Assembly (NCBI RefSeq): GCF_006227205.1
Contig: NZ_VCNG01000013.1
Span: forward strand, 1 to 64,000
Reading direction: 5' to 3'
Length of the DNA: 64,000 bases
From: Pseudomonas sp. ICMP22404
GTDB lineage: Bacteria; Pseudomonadota; Gammaproteobacteria; Pseudomonadales; Pseudomonadaceae
The notes beneath the pieces are model-generated. The model worked only from the letters and a program-made list of their open reading frames with translations, was not told the origin of the DNA and searched no databases. Both the position numbers and the translations under genes were made by a program. Positions 27,159-37,400 of this stretch are shown here, piece by piece. The number at the start of each line of letters is the position of its first letter. Within the stretch, counting starts at the first letter, position 1.

Positions 27159-29930
27159 CTAAGGTCGAGTGAGCGCGAGGATATGAGCGTTGTACGCCTC
27201 ATAATTCCTGGGGTGGCGCCCTGTCTCGATATTGACGCTTTCCGGGATAATGCCGCTGCAGTTGAAACAGGCAATGAAAGCTTCCGGTTCGGTCACGCCG
27301 GTCAATTTTTCGGTAAACAGGTACGTATCCGAAAGCACTCTTTCAGCTTGGCCCGGGTAGAGCGCGACGACGGTGTTCAACACCCGGACTTCGCCATGAG
27401 CTCCCGGTCCCCCGGTGCGCACAGGAATGATTGCGTTGGATTCCTCGATATGCGTCGCAATGAGATGCTGGGTGTGTTGCTGGAGGTCGGAAATGGTGTC
27501 GATGGTTCGACTCAGCGTTGGCTCGCGCTTGAGCATCTCAGGATCCAGTTCGAGTTTATGAACCGGGTCGTTTTTCGTCGCGCTGTATCGTTCGGCCAGG
27601 TCTGCCAGGTATTCGCTGGTATTCCCGATCTTGTAGCTGCCGAAATTCAGGTAGAAGTGCTCGCTTTTCGCGCTGCCATCGTAGCTGCTGTCTACGCCAC
27701 GGTATCCCGTCGGACCAGATTTGGGGCCGGGCAGATTGTAGGACTCATAGAGGCTCCTGTGCTTACCTTCCGTGCGATCCTTGACCACGCCAAATGAGTG
27801 GACAACCAAGTCCTTGCGCTTTGTCTTGCTGAAGCTGGGGGTGGGGCGGAGGGCGAGTCCGGGAGCGGAGTCATCTCGGTCAGCCCTGGCAGCTCTCCTT
27901 GCCAGTGGATCCTGCATCATCGTCACGGAACGGGCATGACCATCGCGCTTCACCGATTCGACCACGTCATCCTTCAGCCATCCCTGATGATCGACAAACC
28001 TGAGCGGATTGTTCCCCACCATGCAATACAGGTTCAACCCATCCACCGCCCCCGCCGGGTCGGGGCTGATCCAGCGTTGCAACCACGGCGCGTAGTACCG
28101 TTGCCCGTAGTAGTACAGCCCGCTGGCATCGCGCTCCTTTCCGGAGTAGCGAATGGTCCGGTAGTCGGCTTCCACGGCCGAACGGGACGCCAGCCAAGCG
28201 GTACCACCATAGGGCAGGTAGCTTTCCTGGCTGATCAGGTGGCCCTGGTCGTCGAGTTCCAGTGAACTGGAGCCCAGGTGGTCGCCAAGGTTGTAGCGCA
28301 TCTGGTTGGCGGCGATACCGGACGGTCGACCTTCGGTCCAGTGCAGATAGCGCACGTTGAAGCGACCGGCTTGCAGGGTGATGACTTCCAGGCGTTCGTT
28401 ATGGCGGCTGTGGATTTCCAGCCCTGGCAGATAACGGACTTCACGGGTGTGGGTGACTGCCGCGGTGTGGGTTGTCCGGACCTTGCGCACCCGTTGGCCG
28501 GTGTAGTCGTAGTGATAGCGTTCAACGTCATTGGGCGCGTTATCGCGCTGGACCAGCACCACGCTGTCGAGTTGGTTACGGGTGTTCCAGGCCAGTGCCT
28601 GACCCGGTGACAGCGCCTGCTGGTTGCCATGGGCATCGACGTCCACCCTGACATCGGCCGCCGAGTGGCCCGTGTTCCACGACAGAAGGCGATTGCTCGT
28701 GGCGCTGACGTTCAATGTCCGGGTGTAGTTGTTGCGTTCGCTAACATGGCGCAGTTCGGTCAGGTTGCCGCCGGCATCGTATTCGTAGTGCTCGGTGTAG
28801 TTGAACAACTGATTGGCGTCGATCGGTAGATCGAGGGTCGTAGGCGCCAGGCCGGCAGTTTCACGCCCGGTCGCACTGGTCAATTGATAAAGGCTGTCGT
28901 AGGTGAATGCGCTGATGGCTTCGACCCGCTGGTTACTGCCGAACCGCGCCGGTTGGGCCTTGTCCTCGATATGCGTCACGTTACCCACCGGGTCGTAGGT
29001 GTAGCGCAGATCCTGCAAGATCCTGGCGGACAGCGACACGCGAAGGGCGGTCAGGCGCCCATTGGCAGGGTCGAATACGGCGTGACTCATGACGCCGTTG
29101 CCGGCTGTCTGGGTTTCGAGCTGGCCGAACGCGTTGTAGGTGAGGTGGCTGACGATGGTTTGTTCGATGGCGGCGTCTCTGGTCTTCAGGCTCACGGAGC
29201 GGAGTTGGCCTGCGAGGTCGAACGCGTACCGCCGTTGGTGCCGGGCAGCATCGGACTGCTGGATGATCTGCGCGAGTGCGTCGTAGCGCCAGCTCGTGGT
29301 ATGGCCGTCGCCTTTTTCCAGCAGCAGGTCACGGTCCTTTTCCTCCGTTGGCCAGTCGGCTGGTCCAGCGTCGGCCCGCATATGCCTTGTCTGGCGCAGA
29401 GGTGTGGCGCAGAGCGCATAGCCATGGGTCAGCAGGGTGCCCGCGCTGTCATCGTGACGAACCACGGCACCGCACAGGTTGTGCGCGGCAGACGTCGGCG
29501 AACTGTCCCCGTAGCGCAGGCATTCGACCCTGCGCGGATTCTGTCCTGGCGTTTGCTCGCGCAGGACGGTCGGCCGCAATTGGCTGTCGAAGGTCGTCCG
29601 CCGATGATTTCCCCGTTGATCCCAACTGTGCAGTAACTGCCCGGCATCGCCCGGCAGGCTCAAGCGCCACCCGGCGTCGACGCTGTCCACCAGTAGGGTC
29701 TTGCCGGACAGGCTGTGGACGGTTCGCAGGTTGGGCGCGGGGGCGCTGATGAACAGCCGGGCGTCCCATTGCTCCACCCGTCGTCCGGCCTCGTCGTTGC
29801 GGTATCGGGTAATGCGCGCCTGGCTTTGCTCGTCCGCGTTGCGTCGGTAATAAGCCACCTGTCGCACGGGCAGGCCACGGTTGTCGATGACGTTGATCGT
29901 GGGTGTCCTGTGGTGAAGACGGGCGCTCAT
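27159..29930 (-). CDS. tccC: TcC-type RHS toxin (Tc complex) with deaminase-like C-terminus
   Basis: A 923-residue RHS-repeat protein, the C subunit of an insecticidal Tc toxin. Residues to about 650 are YD/RHS repeats ending in the conserved core (LGDHLGSSSLELDD, GKERDASGLYYYGQRYYAP, DPAGAVDGLNLYCMVGNNP), which forms the cocoon with TcB and self-cleaves behind DHQGW. The variable effector (about 653-923) contains His845-Gly-Glu847 in PGAHGEVRVLN and Cys888-Phe-Asn-Cys891, the HxE and CxxC signature of the cytidine-deaminase fold. Deaminase function is inferred from motif order and spacing only. The start overlaps the TcB stop by 4 nt. Confidence 0.9.
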   Translation of the reverse strand: MSARLHHRTPTINVIDNRGLPVRQVAYYRRNADEQSQARITRYRNDEAGRRVEQWDARLFISAPAPNLRTVHSLSGKTLLVDSVDAGWRLSLPGDAGQLLHSWDQRGNHRRTTFDSQLRPTVLREQTPGQNPRRVECLRYGDSSPTSAAHNLCGAVVRHDDSAGTLLTHGYALCATPLRQTRHMRADAGPADWPTEEKDRDLLLEKGDGHTTSWRYDALAQIIQQSDAARHQRRYAFDLAGQLRSVSLKTRDAAIEQTIVSHLTYNAFGQLETQTAGNGVMSHAVFDPANGRLTALRVSLSARILQDLRYTYDPVGNVTHIEDKAQPARFGSNQRVEAISAFTYDSLYQLTSATGRETAGLAPTTLDLPIDANQLFNYTEHYEYDAGGNLTELRHVSERNNYTRTLNVSATSNRLLSWNTGHSAADVRVDVDAHGNQQALSPGQALAWNTRNQLDSVVLVQRDNAPNDVERYHYDYTGQRVRKVRTTHTAAVTHTREVRYLPGLEIHSRHNERLEVITLQAGRFNVRYLHWTEGRPSGIAANQMRYNLGDHLGSSSLELDDQGHLISQESYLPYGGTAWLASRSAVEADYRTIRYSGKERDASGLYYYGQRYYAPWLQRWISPDPAGAVDGLNLYCMVGNNPLRFVDHQGWLKDDVVESVKRDGHARSVTMMQDPLARRAARADRDDSAPGLALRPTPSFSKTKRKDLVVHSFGVVKDRTEGKHRSLYESYNLPGPKSGPTGYRGVDSSYDGSAKSEHFYLNFGSYKIGNTSEYLADLAERYSATKNDPVHKLELDPEMLKREPTLSRTIDTISDLQQHTQHLIATHIEESNAIIPVRTGGPGAHGEVRVLNTVVALYPGQAERVLSDTYLFTEKLTGVTEPEAFIACFNCSGIIPESVNIETGRHPRNYEAYNAHILALTRP

Positions 29931-32900
29931 GCTTCACTCCCGGTGGTCGACATGACCTCCTGCAGCGTGTCGTTCTCGTCTTCGTCCACGGTGTACCAGG
30001 GATGGCGCGTGTGACGGCGCATGTAGCAGAGGCCATTTTGCCTGGCGAGAAGCCTGTGGACGGGGCGTCCGAGAGGGTCGTAGAACTGCTGGTCGAAATG
30101 CCCGGACTGGCGCAGGGACACATCGTTGATGTGGCAGTGCCGATCGGCAAAATAGGGACGATAGATGCGGATTGCCAGTCCCTTGCTGTTGTATTCCACT
30201 CGCTCGCTGACACGCCAGCGGACCGTGGCGATCTGCTCTTTTGGTCTTCCATCCGTCAGTGCCAGGTTACCTTTGGCGTCGACAACATAGGCCATGCCTG
30301 ACTCGACGCGATGCTTGCTTTGCAGCGCTCGACCAAAGCCATCGAAACTGGTGATCGCGACGCGGATTTGTTGCTGCTCATCGTCGGGATAACGATCGGC
30401 GGCCAGGGTCGCGACCTGCACAGGTTCACGTGTCGAAGCCTCGAGTTCGTCTTTCAGCTTCAGCTCATCGGCCGACAATGCTTGGAGAGCCGGCAGCCTG
30501 GTTCGGGCCGAGGCGCAGATATGTCCGCTGGGAAGCAGGTCACCCTTGGCCACGCAACGGGTCAGCCAGTCGGTGTCTGCCAATGCTGCCTTCGATACGT
30601 TACCCATCCAGCTGAAGGGCGCGTAATAGAGGGCCGTCGCGGCATCCTGCACAGCGTTCTTTGCCTGGCTGACCACTTCTGCCAGACGCTTGAACGAAGG
30701 CTGTTTGAACTGCGCGAGCGGTTTGAAGCCCACGCGGGTGTTGTGTTCGTCACCATAAAAGGACGTGGCCAGTACCTGGCCGAAAGCATCGAACAGGCCT
30801 TCCTGTACGTTACCGTTGGGATCGACGATGCGCAGGGGTTGGAGCGAGCGATAGTCGTAAGTGGCCTGGGTGGTACAGCCATCGGGAAGTTTGAAGGCGG
30901 TGACGAAACAGGCGTACTTGTCGTAGCCGATTTCGGAGACTCCGTGGCTTTGGCTCGGCTGTACGGCGTTGACTTTGTAGAAGCCTTCCAGCGGAGCGTA
31001 GGTCGCGAAGCCGCTCTTGACTGACCAGCGCTTTCTCGCTGGTTGCGGCGCGGGAAGAAAATCGGTCATTGGGTGATACCCCATTTGTTCCAGCTCTTTT
31101 TCTTTGGGGCGGTTGTCCTCTGGCAGTAACCGAAAGACGTCCAACGCTGTTTCATCCAGCTCGGCGCGTTCCAGATGATCGGCCAGGGCCTGCAGATCCG
31201 CGACGCCATCGGGCAGGGTTGCCCCGCTCGACGCGTCTTTGTAGCGCTGCACGGAGAGGCCGGTCAGCACGGCTTGGGTTTTCCAGGCGGTCTGCTTTAC
31301 CCGTTCGTTGAGTGTTTCAAAAGACAGGTCCTGTGGCGCCAGCCCCCCGTCTTCAGGGGCCTTGGGGCATTGCCATGCCTGGGTGCGCTGGCGATAAGGC
31401 AGGCCCAATCGCCATTGCTGAGGGGCTTGCAGATGGATGAACTCCGCGTGGGTTTCGCTTAGGTGGTAGAGCTGCTGCGCCGGATCATGAGCGTCGCGCC
31501 ACCACTGCTGCTGGTCGGCGTCGCTGAACGGCGGTGTATCGCTGGCGTTTTTTCGGCGGGCGTAATGGATGTCCACGCTGTGGGTCAGCGCACCGCACAG
31601 ATCGTGTTGCAGGTTCAAGGTGTGCTGGCATTGCGGGTCATCGGTAATGCCTTCGTACTGGTAGGTGATGGTCTCCAGCAGCAGCGGCAGCATTCGGGCA
31701 TGGTGCCGAGCGCTGTCGGGTGCCTGCAGTAGACGGAGCCCATAGCGGTTTTCCTGGACCGAGTACAAACAAGTGGTTTTCAGGTGTCTATCGACGCCGA
31801 AGACCTCGCTTCGCAGCAAGCGACCCGACAAGGCGCGGGCCATTTCCAGATCGGTCGCTGCGTCTGGCAAGGCGATGATCCGGTCGCTTTGCGACTCAGG
31901 CAGGTATTGGCAAAGCAGTGTCTTGCCCAGCGCCACGGCTTCTTTGTCTGCGCGGCTATAGCCGTTGCGTGGCGGATCCGTTTTTCGCCCGGTGTGAAAC
32001 CAGTTTTTCTTCAGGCAGGTTGCCGTGAAACTCTTTGCGTCGGTATCGCCTGGGCTTGTTTCAGTGTCGGTTTGCAACAGCAGACCGAAACCCCGAAATT
32101 CGCGCTCGATGCCGTCGTAATAACCCAGGCGATAGGAAAGCTCCTGGGTCAGTTGATTGCCGGTCGTTTCATCCCGTTGGGTTTGACGGCATACCAGGTG
32201 CAGGGCCAAGGGCAGGCGACAGGTGAGGGGCTTGCCGGCTGCTGCTCTTTCCAGTTTTTCATCCAGCCATTCCTGCGCCGAGCTGCGGTAGTCGATGCGA
32301 TGGTCGGCCCCCATGTTGTTGTTGGTGCCGGTGAGCAGATAGGGTTTAGCGCTGACGAAGTCATAGTGCCAATGTTGCGACCTCATGTACGGTGAACTCA
32401 GGATCAGGCTGGAACAGCCGAGCCCGTGCAGGTCAGCGACGCTCACTTGGCACAACGGATCGTAGCGCAGCTCTTCCGGCCAGGGCAGCGCAACGGCGGG
32501 AGCGAAGCCCTGGCCGCAGCGGTTCATGAAGATCAGTGCCTGATCCGCTTGCAGGTAGATCAGGTCGACGGCGCCGGAACCATCCAGGTCCGCCAGGCGA
32601 ATACGCGAGGCGTCGAAGCTTTCGTAGGCAAGCCCGGGGAAGTCCAGCGTCCTGCCCTGGCCGAAATGCCCGCGGCCGAGGTTTGGCCAGCACTTCACTT
32701 CGTCATGACGAATGCGCACCAGATGCTGCTGGCCACTGCCCAGTACATCGCTGAAAGCCACCAGCTCGCCGGGAGAGCCGGTAAATACGGGCAGGGCGTC
32801 TTCATGCTCCTCTCGGGGGACCTCGAATGGCGGCGAAAAACCGTACGTTCGTTGATTGGCGTACAGGCGAACGCTGCGCGGGCCGATCAATGCCAGATCG

Positions 32901-34402
32901 CCGAGCCCGTCGCCCATCAGATCGGCCAACTGTCCTTGAGGACTGAAAAACTCTGGGGCAAATGCATCGAACGTGGCGAAGTCCGACCAACTTCGATCGG
33001 CATCGAGGGAGAAGAAACCGCTCACTTGCGGCCGGGCGACGAGCCAGTCCAGACGACCGTCCCCCGTGAGATCGCTCAATGCCTGGTGCACCGGTGTTGC
33101 CGTGTCGGCTACCGGGATGTTGGGGAGCGTTCGCCACGGCGCGTAGGCCACTTCATTGCCTTTGGCCCTGGCGCGCACGGGTTCGCGGTAATGCCAGCCT
33201 TTTTCGTTTCGATGGAGCACGCCCGGCAGGCCTTCGCCGTACAAATCCACGAGTTGATAGGTGTGGCCGTCGTTGAGACCCGGCATGTCCGGGAAACGCC
33301 GCCAGGCGAGGGGCTCAGGCGTGAGCTTGAAAGTGCTGTAGCTGAACTCGACGGGAGGGCGGCGTTCGACCGCTTCACCTTCGCCGAACGCCTGGTCGTG
33401 GGCGGCGCTCAAATGCTGGTAGCCCAACGGCGTTTGACGATAATCAAGCAGCAGGCGCCGCACCAGGACGGGGCCCGCACCCAGTTCGTCGAGGAAACGG
33501 TGAAACATCAGGACCTGGCGGCACAGTCGTTCGGTGCGTAATTCAAAACCGTAGGCGAAGTTGGAAAATGGATCGCTACGGACGTGCCACTGCCGGCCTT
33601 CATACAGCGGTTTTTCGGTGTAGGCAGTCGTCCGCTCGCCGTAGTCGAACACCAGTTCGAAGTGCCATTGCACAGCCGCGAGCCGATCCGCTGTCCATGA
33701 GTAGAGATGCGCGTCGGCCTTGAAGTTGCCATAGCTGACCTGGCTCAAATAGCGCTGTGCGGTGGTGTCTGATTTATATCGGTAAAGGATGTGTTCGCCG
33801 TGGGCGTTCAGGCTCTCCTCCAGCAGCCATTCGCCGACACGGCTCGTATCCTGGGGATCGGCCCGACGCGATGCCGGGTCTTTTCCAAACAGGTGAAGGC
33901 TGCCGTCGGCACCGTGCACCAGCCAGAAGCCTGCTTCATCACCTTGCGAGGACCAATGTTCAATGCGCTCGAAGCGGCTTTCGGTTCTGGGAAAGTGTCG
34001 GGTGACGGTGTAGGCCGTGCCCAGGTCCAGATCGTTGTAATGGTCGACGCGTGTCGAGACGGTGACGTCTTGCGAATCACGCTCGGGTAGCCATATCACT
34101 CCGGTGGGGCCGACGATTTCGTCATCTTCGGTATAGGCCGGTACACCTTTGCTGGTACGTCGCGCCACGCTGGGTAATGACAGCCCCCAGCCGATGCCGA
34201 ACACACCGTTGCCGAGCGAGCTGGCATAGTTCAGGGACAAGGGGGGCGCAAAGCCGCGCCCCGGTGAAATGGGCAAGGCAATTTCATAGGAGGCCGTACC
34301 GTGGGCGCCGACGGGGTTCCATCCTTTGCCGATGCTTTGAATGGCACCACCGCCCTTGGGCAGTGAGGGTGCGGTGACCGGCAATGGGGATTGTTCATTC
34401 AT
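29927..34402 (-). CDS. tcaC: TcB-type toxin subunit (SpvB/TcdB-like)
   Basis: A 1491-residue B subunit of the Tc complex. It starts with the SpvB-type region (LPKGGGAIQSIGKGWNP, GTASYEIALPISPGRGFAP) and continues with VCBS/FG-GAP-like blades (LSDLTGDGRLDWLVARPQ, LADLMGDGLGDLALIG). The mid and C-terminal TcdB-type domains show GYDKYACFVTAFKLPDG. TcB with TcC encloses the effector; TcA binds the target cell and injects it. The start overlaps the upstream tcaB-like stop by 4 nt (ATGA), and the stop overlaps tccC, so all three are coupled. Confidence 0.93.
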   Translation of the reverse strand: MNEQSPLPVTAPSLPKGGGAIQSIGKGWNPVGAHGTASYEIALPISPGRGFAPPLSLNYASSLGNGVFGIGWGLSLPSVARRTSKGVPAYTEDDEIVGPTGVIWLPERDSQDVTVSTRVDHYNDLDLGTAYTVTRHFPRTESRFERIEHWSSQGDEAGFWLVHGADGSLHLFGKDPASRRADPQDTSRVGEWLLEESLNAHGEHILYRYKSDTTAQRYLSQVSYGNFKADAHLYSWTADRLAAVQWHFELVFDYGERTTAYTEKPLYEGRQWHVRSDPFSNFAYGFELRTERLCRQVLMFHRFLDELGAGPVLVRRLLLDYRQTPLGYQHLSAAHDQAFGEGEAVERRPPVEFSYSTFKLTPEPLAWRRFPDMPGLNDGHTYQLVDLYGEGLPGVLHRNEKGWHYREPVRARAKGNEVAYAPWRTLPNIPVADTATPVHQALSDLTGDGRLDWLVARPQVSGFFSLDADRSWSDFATFDAFAPEFFSPQGQLADLMGDGLGDLALIGPRSVRLYANQRTYGFSPPFEVPREEHEDALPVFTGSPGELVAFSDVLGSGQQHLVRIRHDEVKCWPNLGRGHFGQGRTLDFPGLAYESFDASRIRLADLDGSGAVDLIYLQADQALIFMNRCGQGFAPAVALPWPEELRYDPLCQVSVADLHGLGCSSLILSSPYMRSQHWHYDFVSAKPYLLTGTNNNMGADHRIDYRSSAQEWLDEKLERAAAGKPLTCRLPLALHLVCRQTQRDETTGNQLTQELSYRLGYYDGIEREFRGFGLLLQTDTETSPGDTDAKSFTATCLKKNWFHTGRKTDPPRNGYSRADKEAVALGKTLLCQYLPESQSDRIIALPDAATDLEMARALSGRLLRSEVFGVDRHLKTTCLYSVQENRYGLRLLQAPDSARHHARMLPLLLETITYQYEGITDDPQCQHTLNLQHDLCGALTHSVDIHYARRKNASDTPPFSDADQQQWWRDAHDPAQQLYHLSETHAEFIHLQAPQQWRLGLPYRQRTQAWQCPKAPEDGGLAPQDLSFETLNERVKQTAWKTQAVLTGLSVQRYKDASSGATLPDGVADLQALADHLERAELDETALDVFRLLPEDNRPKEKELEQMGYHPMTDFLPAPQPARKRWSVKSGFATYAPLEGFYKVNAVQPSQSHGVSEIGYDKYACFVTAFKLPDGCTTQATYDYRSLQPLRIVDPNGNVQEGLFDAFGQVLATSFYGDEHNTRVGFKPLAQFKQPSFKRLAEVVSQAKNAVQDAATALYYAPFSWMGNVSKAALADTDWLTRCVAKGDLLPSGHICASARTRLPALQALSADELKLKDELEASTREPVQVATLAADRYPDDEQQQIRVAITSFDGFGRALQSKHRVESGMAYVVDAKGNLALTDGRPKEQIATVRWRVSERVEYNSKGLAIRIYRPYFADRHCHINDVSLRQSGHFDQQFYDPLGRPVHRLLARQNGLCYMRRHTRHPWYTVDEDENDTLQEVMSTTGSEA

Positions 34403-37400
34403 TGCACACCTCCGCCGACCCGGGCCGTATAGCTCACGTGCACGATGATGTCGGTCAGCGATTCAAGCAGGTCTTTTTGCGCCTCGGGGTTCGGGAAGGT
34501 CAGCTGCCATTTGGAAATGGCGCCGGTGTATTCGAAGGGCAGGTAGCGTTCATCGTTGAAGCTCAGGGTAAACAGACCGTTGTCGTCGATCCCTGTCGAA
34601 AGGGCTATCTGCTGGTTGGCGCGGCGGCTTTCCATGGCCTTGCCTCGATCACCTGGCGACAGGAACACCGTGCTGGCGGTCTGGGTCAGCGTGGCCCGAA
34701 TGTTTTCATAAGGACCGACCACGGCCGGCAAGGTCACGCTGATGGTCTTGATGCGCCGCAGGTAGTGTTGCTGGCCCTTGTAATCGTCTTCGAATAACTG
34801 ATGGGTCAGCTCGAACTCACATCCTCCTTTCTTCAGCTCGGTATGCATCTGCGACCATTCTTTATTGAGGCTGGTGGTGGTTTTACCCTTCAACTGTCGC
34901 AGCGATATCGTTTTGTGGATCTCCAGCTCCCTCTCGTGACGTTGCAGGTACCCGGCGTGCATGTTCAGCAGGTTCAGCTTCAGCAACTCGCCCGCGCCGA
35001 GCCCTCGATAGGTCGTATGCCATGCCCCCGGTTGAATGAAGCGGCTGTTGAAGTCGGCGGTCTCATACTGCCAACAGGCTTCGGCGGCCAGGCACAGGCT
35101 CAGTGTCGCGTCGTAGGCCTGGCGATAGAGCATAGCCAATTGACTATTCAGCCATTGGTACAGTTGCGCTTTGGTGAAGCGCTTGACGAGGAAGTCGTAG
35201 TTGGCCTTGGCCTGGCCCAGGGTCGCTTCCGCCAGGCGCAATTGCAGGCGGGTGGCGGTTTCCTGCTCGGTGAAATGCGCCAGTTGTGCGTCGATCTGGG
35301 CCAGTTCGAGTTGTGATTGATCGTAGGCGTGATGCCATTCATCCCGACGGCGATCGAATATGGCCTGACGGTCGAGTTGGGCCGCTACCGTACGACTGAT
35401 AATCGCGGCGCTATGGGCGGCGGCAGAGGCTGCGAGCGCCGGGCCTTCCCAACGGCTGCCGCCAATGCAGAGTCCAGCCATGTTCGGCGCCATCATCAGC
35501 CCCGCCGCCGCGATTTGGCAGGCCATTGCACCGGCTTCCAAGGTACCGCTGGCCACGTAGAAGTAACTGGCCTTTGTTTCGGTGTCACTCAGGTCATCGT
35601 CCAGCAGTTTTTTGTAATGGGTACTGCGGTTTTGAACAATGGCCTGGCTGGCCAGCAGCGCCTGGCGGTTTTGACGGTCGATGTTCAAGGCCTGGCGTTG
35701 CAAGTCCAGAGAGATTTTTGCCAGGTCCCAGGCTTGCCGTTGTTGCAACTCCTGCAACTGGGTCTGTTCCTTGCGCTCGATCAGCGACAGCAGCAGGGTG
35801 CCGAACTGGCTGAGGCTTTCCACGGCGTACTGGGCGTGGTTGTGCATGACGGTGAAGCGATAGTGGGGAATGGCGACGCTCGGCAGGCTTGTCGACGAGC
35901 TGTCCGAAAGTCCCAGGGCATTGGTGCCGAGGAGGGCGCGAGGGTCCAGCGGCGCCGCGATGACCGGCAGATGCAGCGGCTTGCCGGCGATGTCGAGGTT
36001 ATGTCGCAGGTTATGCAGGCGGCTTTCGGCCGTATCCCAGCACTTGAGCAACTGCGGATTGAATGGCAGATGCAGGTACGGGCTATCGATAGCCGGCAGG
36101 GTCGAGCGCGAGCTGCTTTCGTGAAGGACCAGTGCGCGGTCGTCGGTCAAGCGGGTCACCGAGTATTCAAAGGTGCGCAGGCCGTCATCGGGGGTGTCGA
36201 CCAACGTCTGCAGGCTGACGGCCGTCCAGGGGGCGGCCAGTCGAACGACCGGGCGTGGGCCCAGCAGGTCGAGCACCCGCACGTACCAGAGCTTGGCTTC
36301 GCTGAGACCGTCAGGCGTCATTGCGCGGTACGCGGCATCGCCTCGGTTGATGAGGATGTCCAGGTACAGGAAGTACAGCGCCTTGCAGAAGTGCACGGGA
36401 TGACTGAGGGCAATCTGGTGCGGATCATGGGGTGCCTGATTGGCGTATGACGGCATGCTGTTATCGATCAGCGGCACGCTCCTCCAGCATTCGTCGTTGT
36501 TGCGACCCGGATCGAAGGTGTAGCGCAGCCAGCGCTCGGCTTCCTCGTACTGATGTTCGACATTCAAGCGATGGGCGACCAGCCATGGCACATGGAGGAA
36601 CAGTTCGGTGAAGTAACGGCCATAGGCACCGTGAAAATCCATCGCGTTGGCCGAGTCGCCGGGGATCGAGGGTTCCGGCAGGTGCTGGGTCGTCCAGTCG
36701 AACAGTTCATCCAGGCTGTTCTCGGTGCGACGGATCAGCTCGGCGGCGAATACGGTGTTCAATCTGATTGGCGAGCGTAGTGCGTTGGAGGCGTCGCTGT
36801 TTTTGATCGCGGACAGGGAGAAGTCGATGAATTGGGTGGTTCCCAACCCGGGTGTCGTGACCTGGGTAATCTCTGGCGGTTGCTGGTTTTTCACCAGATA
36901 TTTCAGCGTAATGGCCCTGAGGACGGAGTAGAGCTTTCTTGTCGGCTCGAAGGGGTGGACGAACGCCACCCCGAGAATAAGGAGGGTGTCGTCGTCGCCG
37001 GGGTCGGTGTCGGGCCATTGGAAATCAAAGGACGGCGCCAGATGCTCGGCGGGAATGGACTCGGCCACGACGGTCAGGTCTTCGTAGGTCAGCGGCCGGT
37101 CTAATGAGGCAGATGGTGGCCGGAAGACGACATACTGCTTATCCAACGGTTCATCGCAGAGAACGATGACGTGTTCCACGTCAAAAGGATCGGCGTGCTC
37201 TGCCTTCAGGGTAATGGTTTCCGATTCGGTGGCGGCGGCGCTTCTATTGCCGAGCCGGCTGGCCTTGATCAGGTGTCTGACGGCCTGCGTGGAAATGAAT
37301 TTTCCTTCAAGGCTGGTCTGGCTGGATAGCGTGATATTGGGCACACGCTCATTGTTTCTCAGTGCGTCAGTCGTGTGTGTGAAGGACAACGTGAAGCTTC

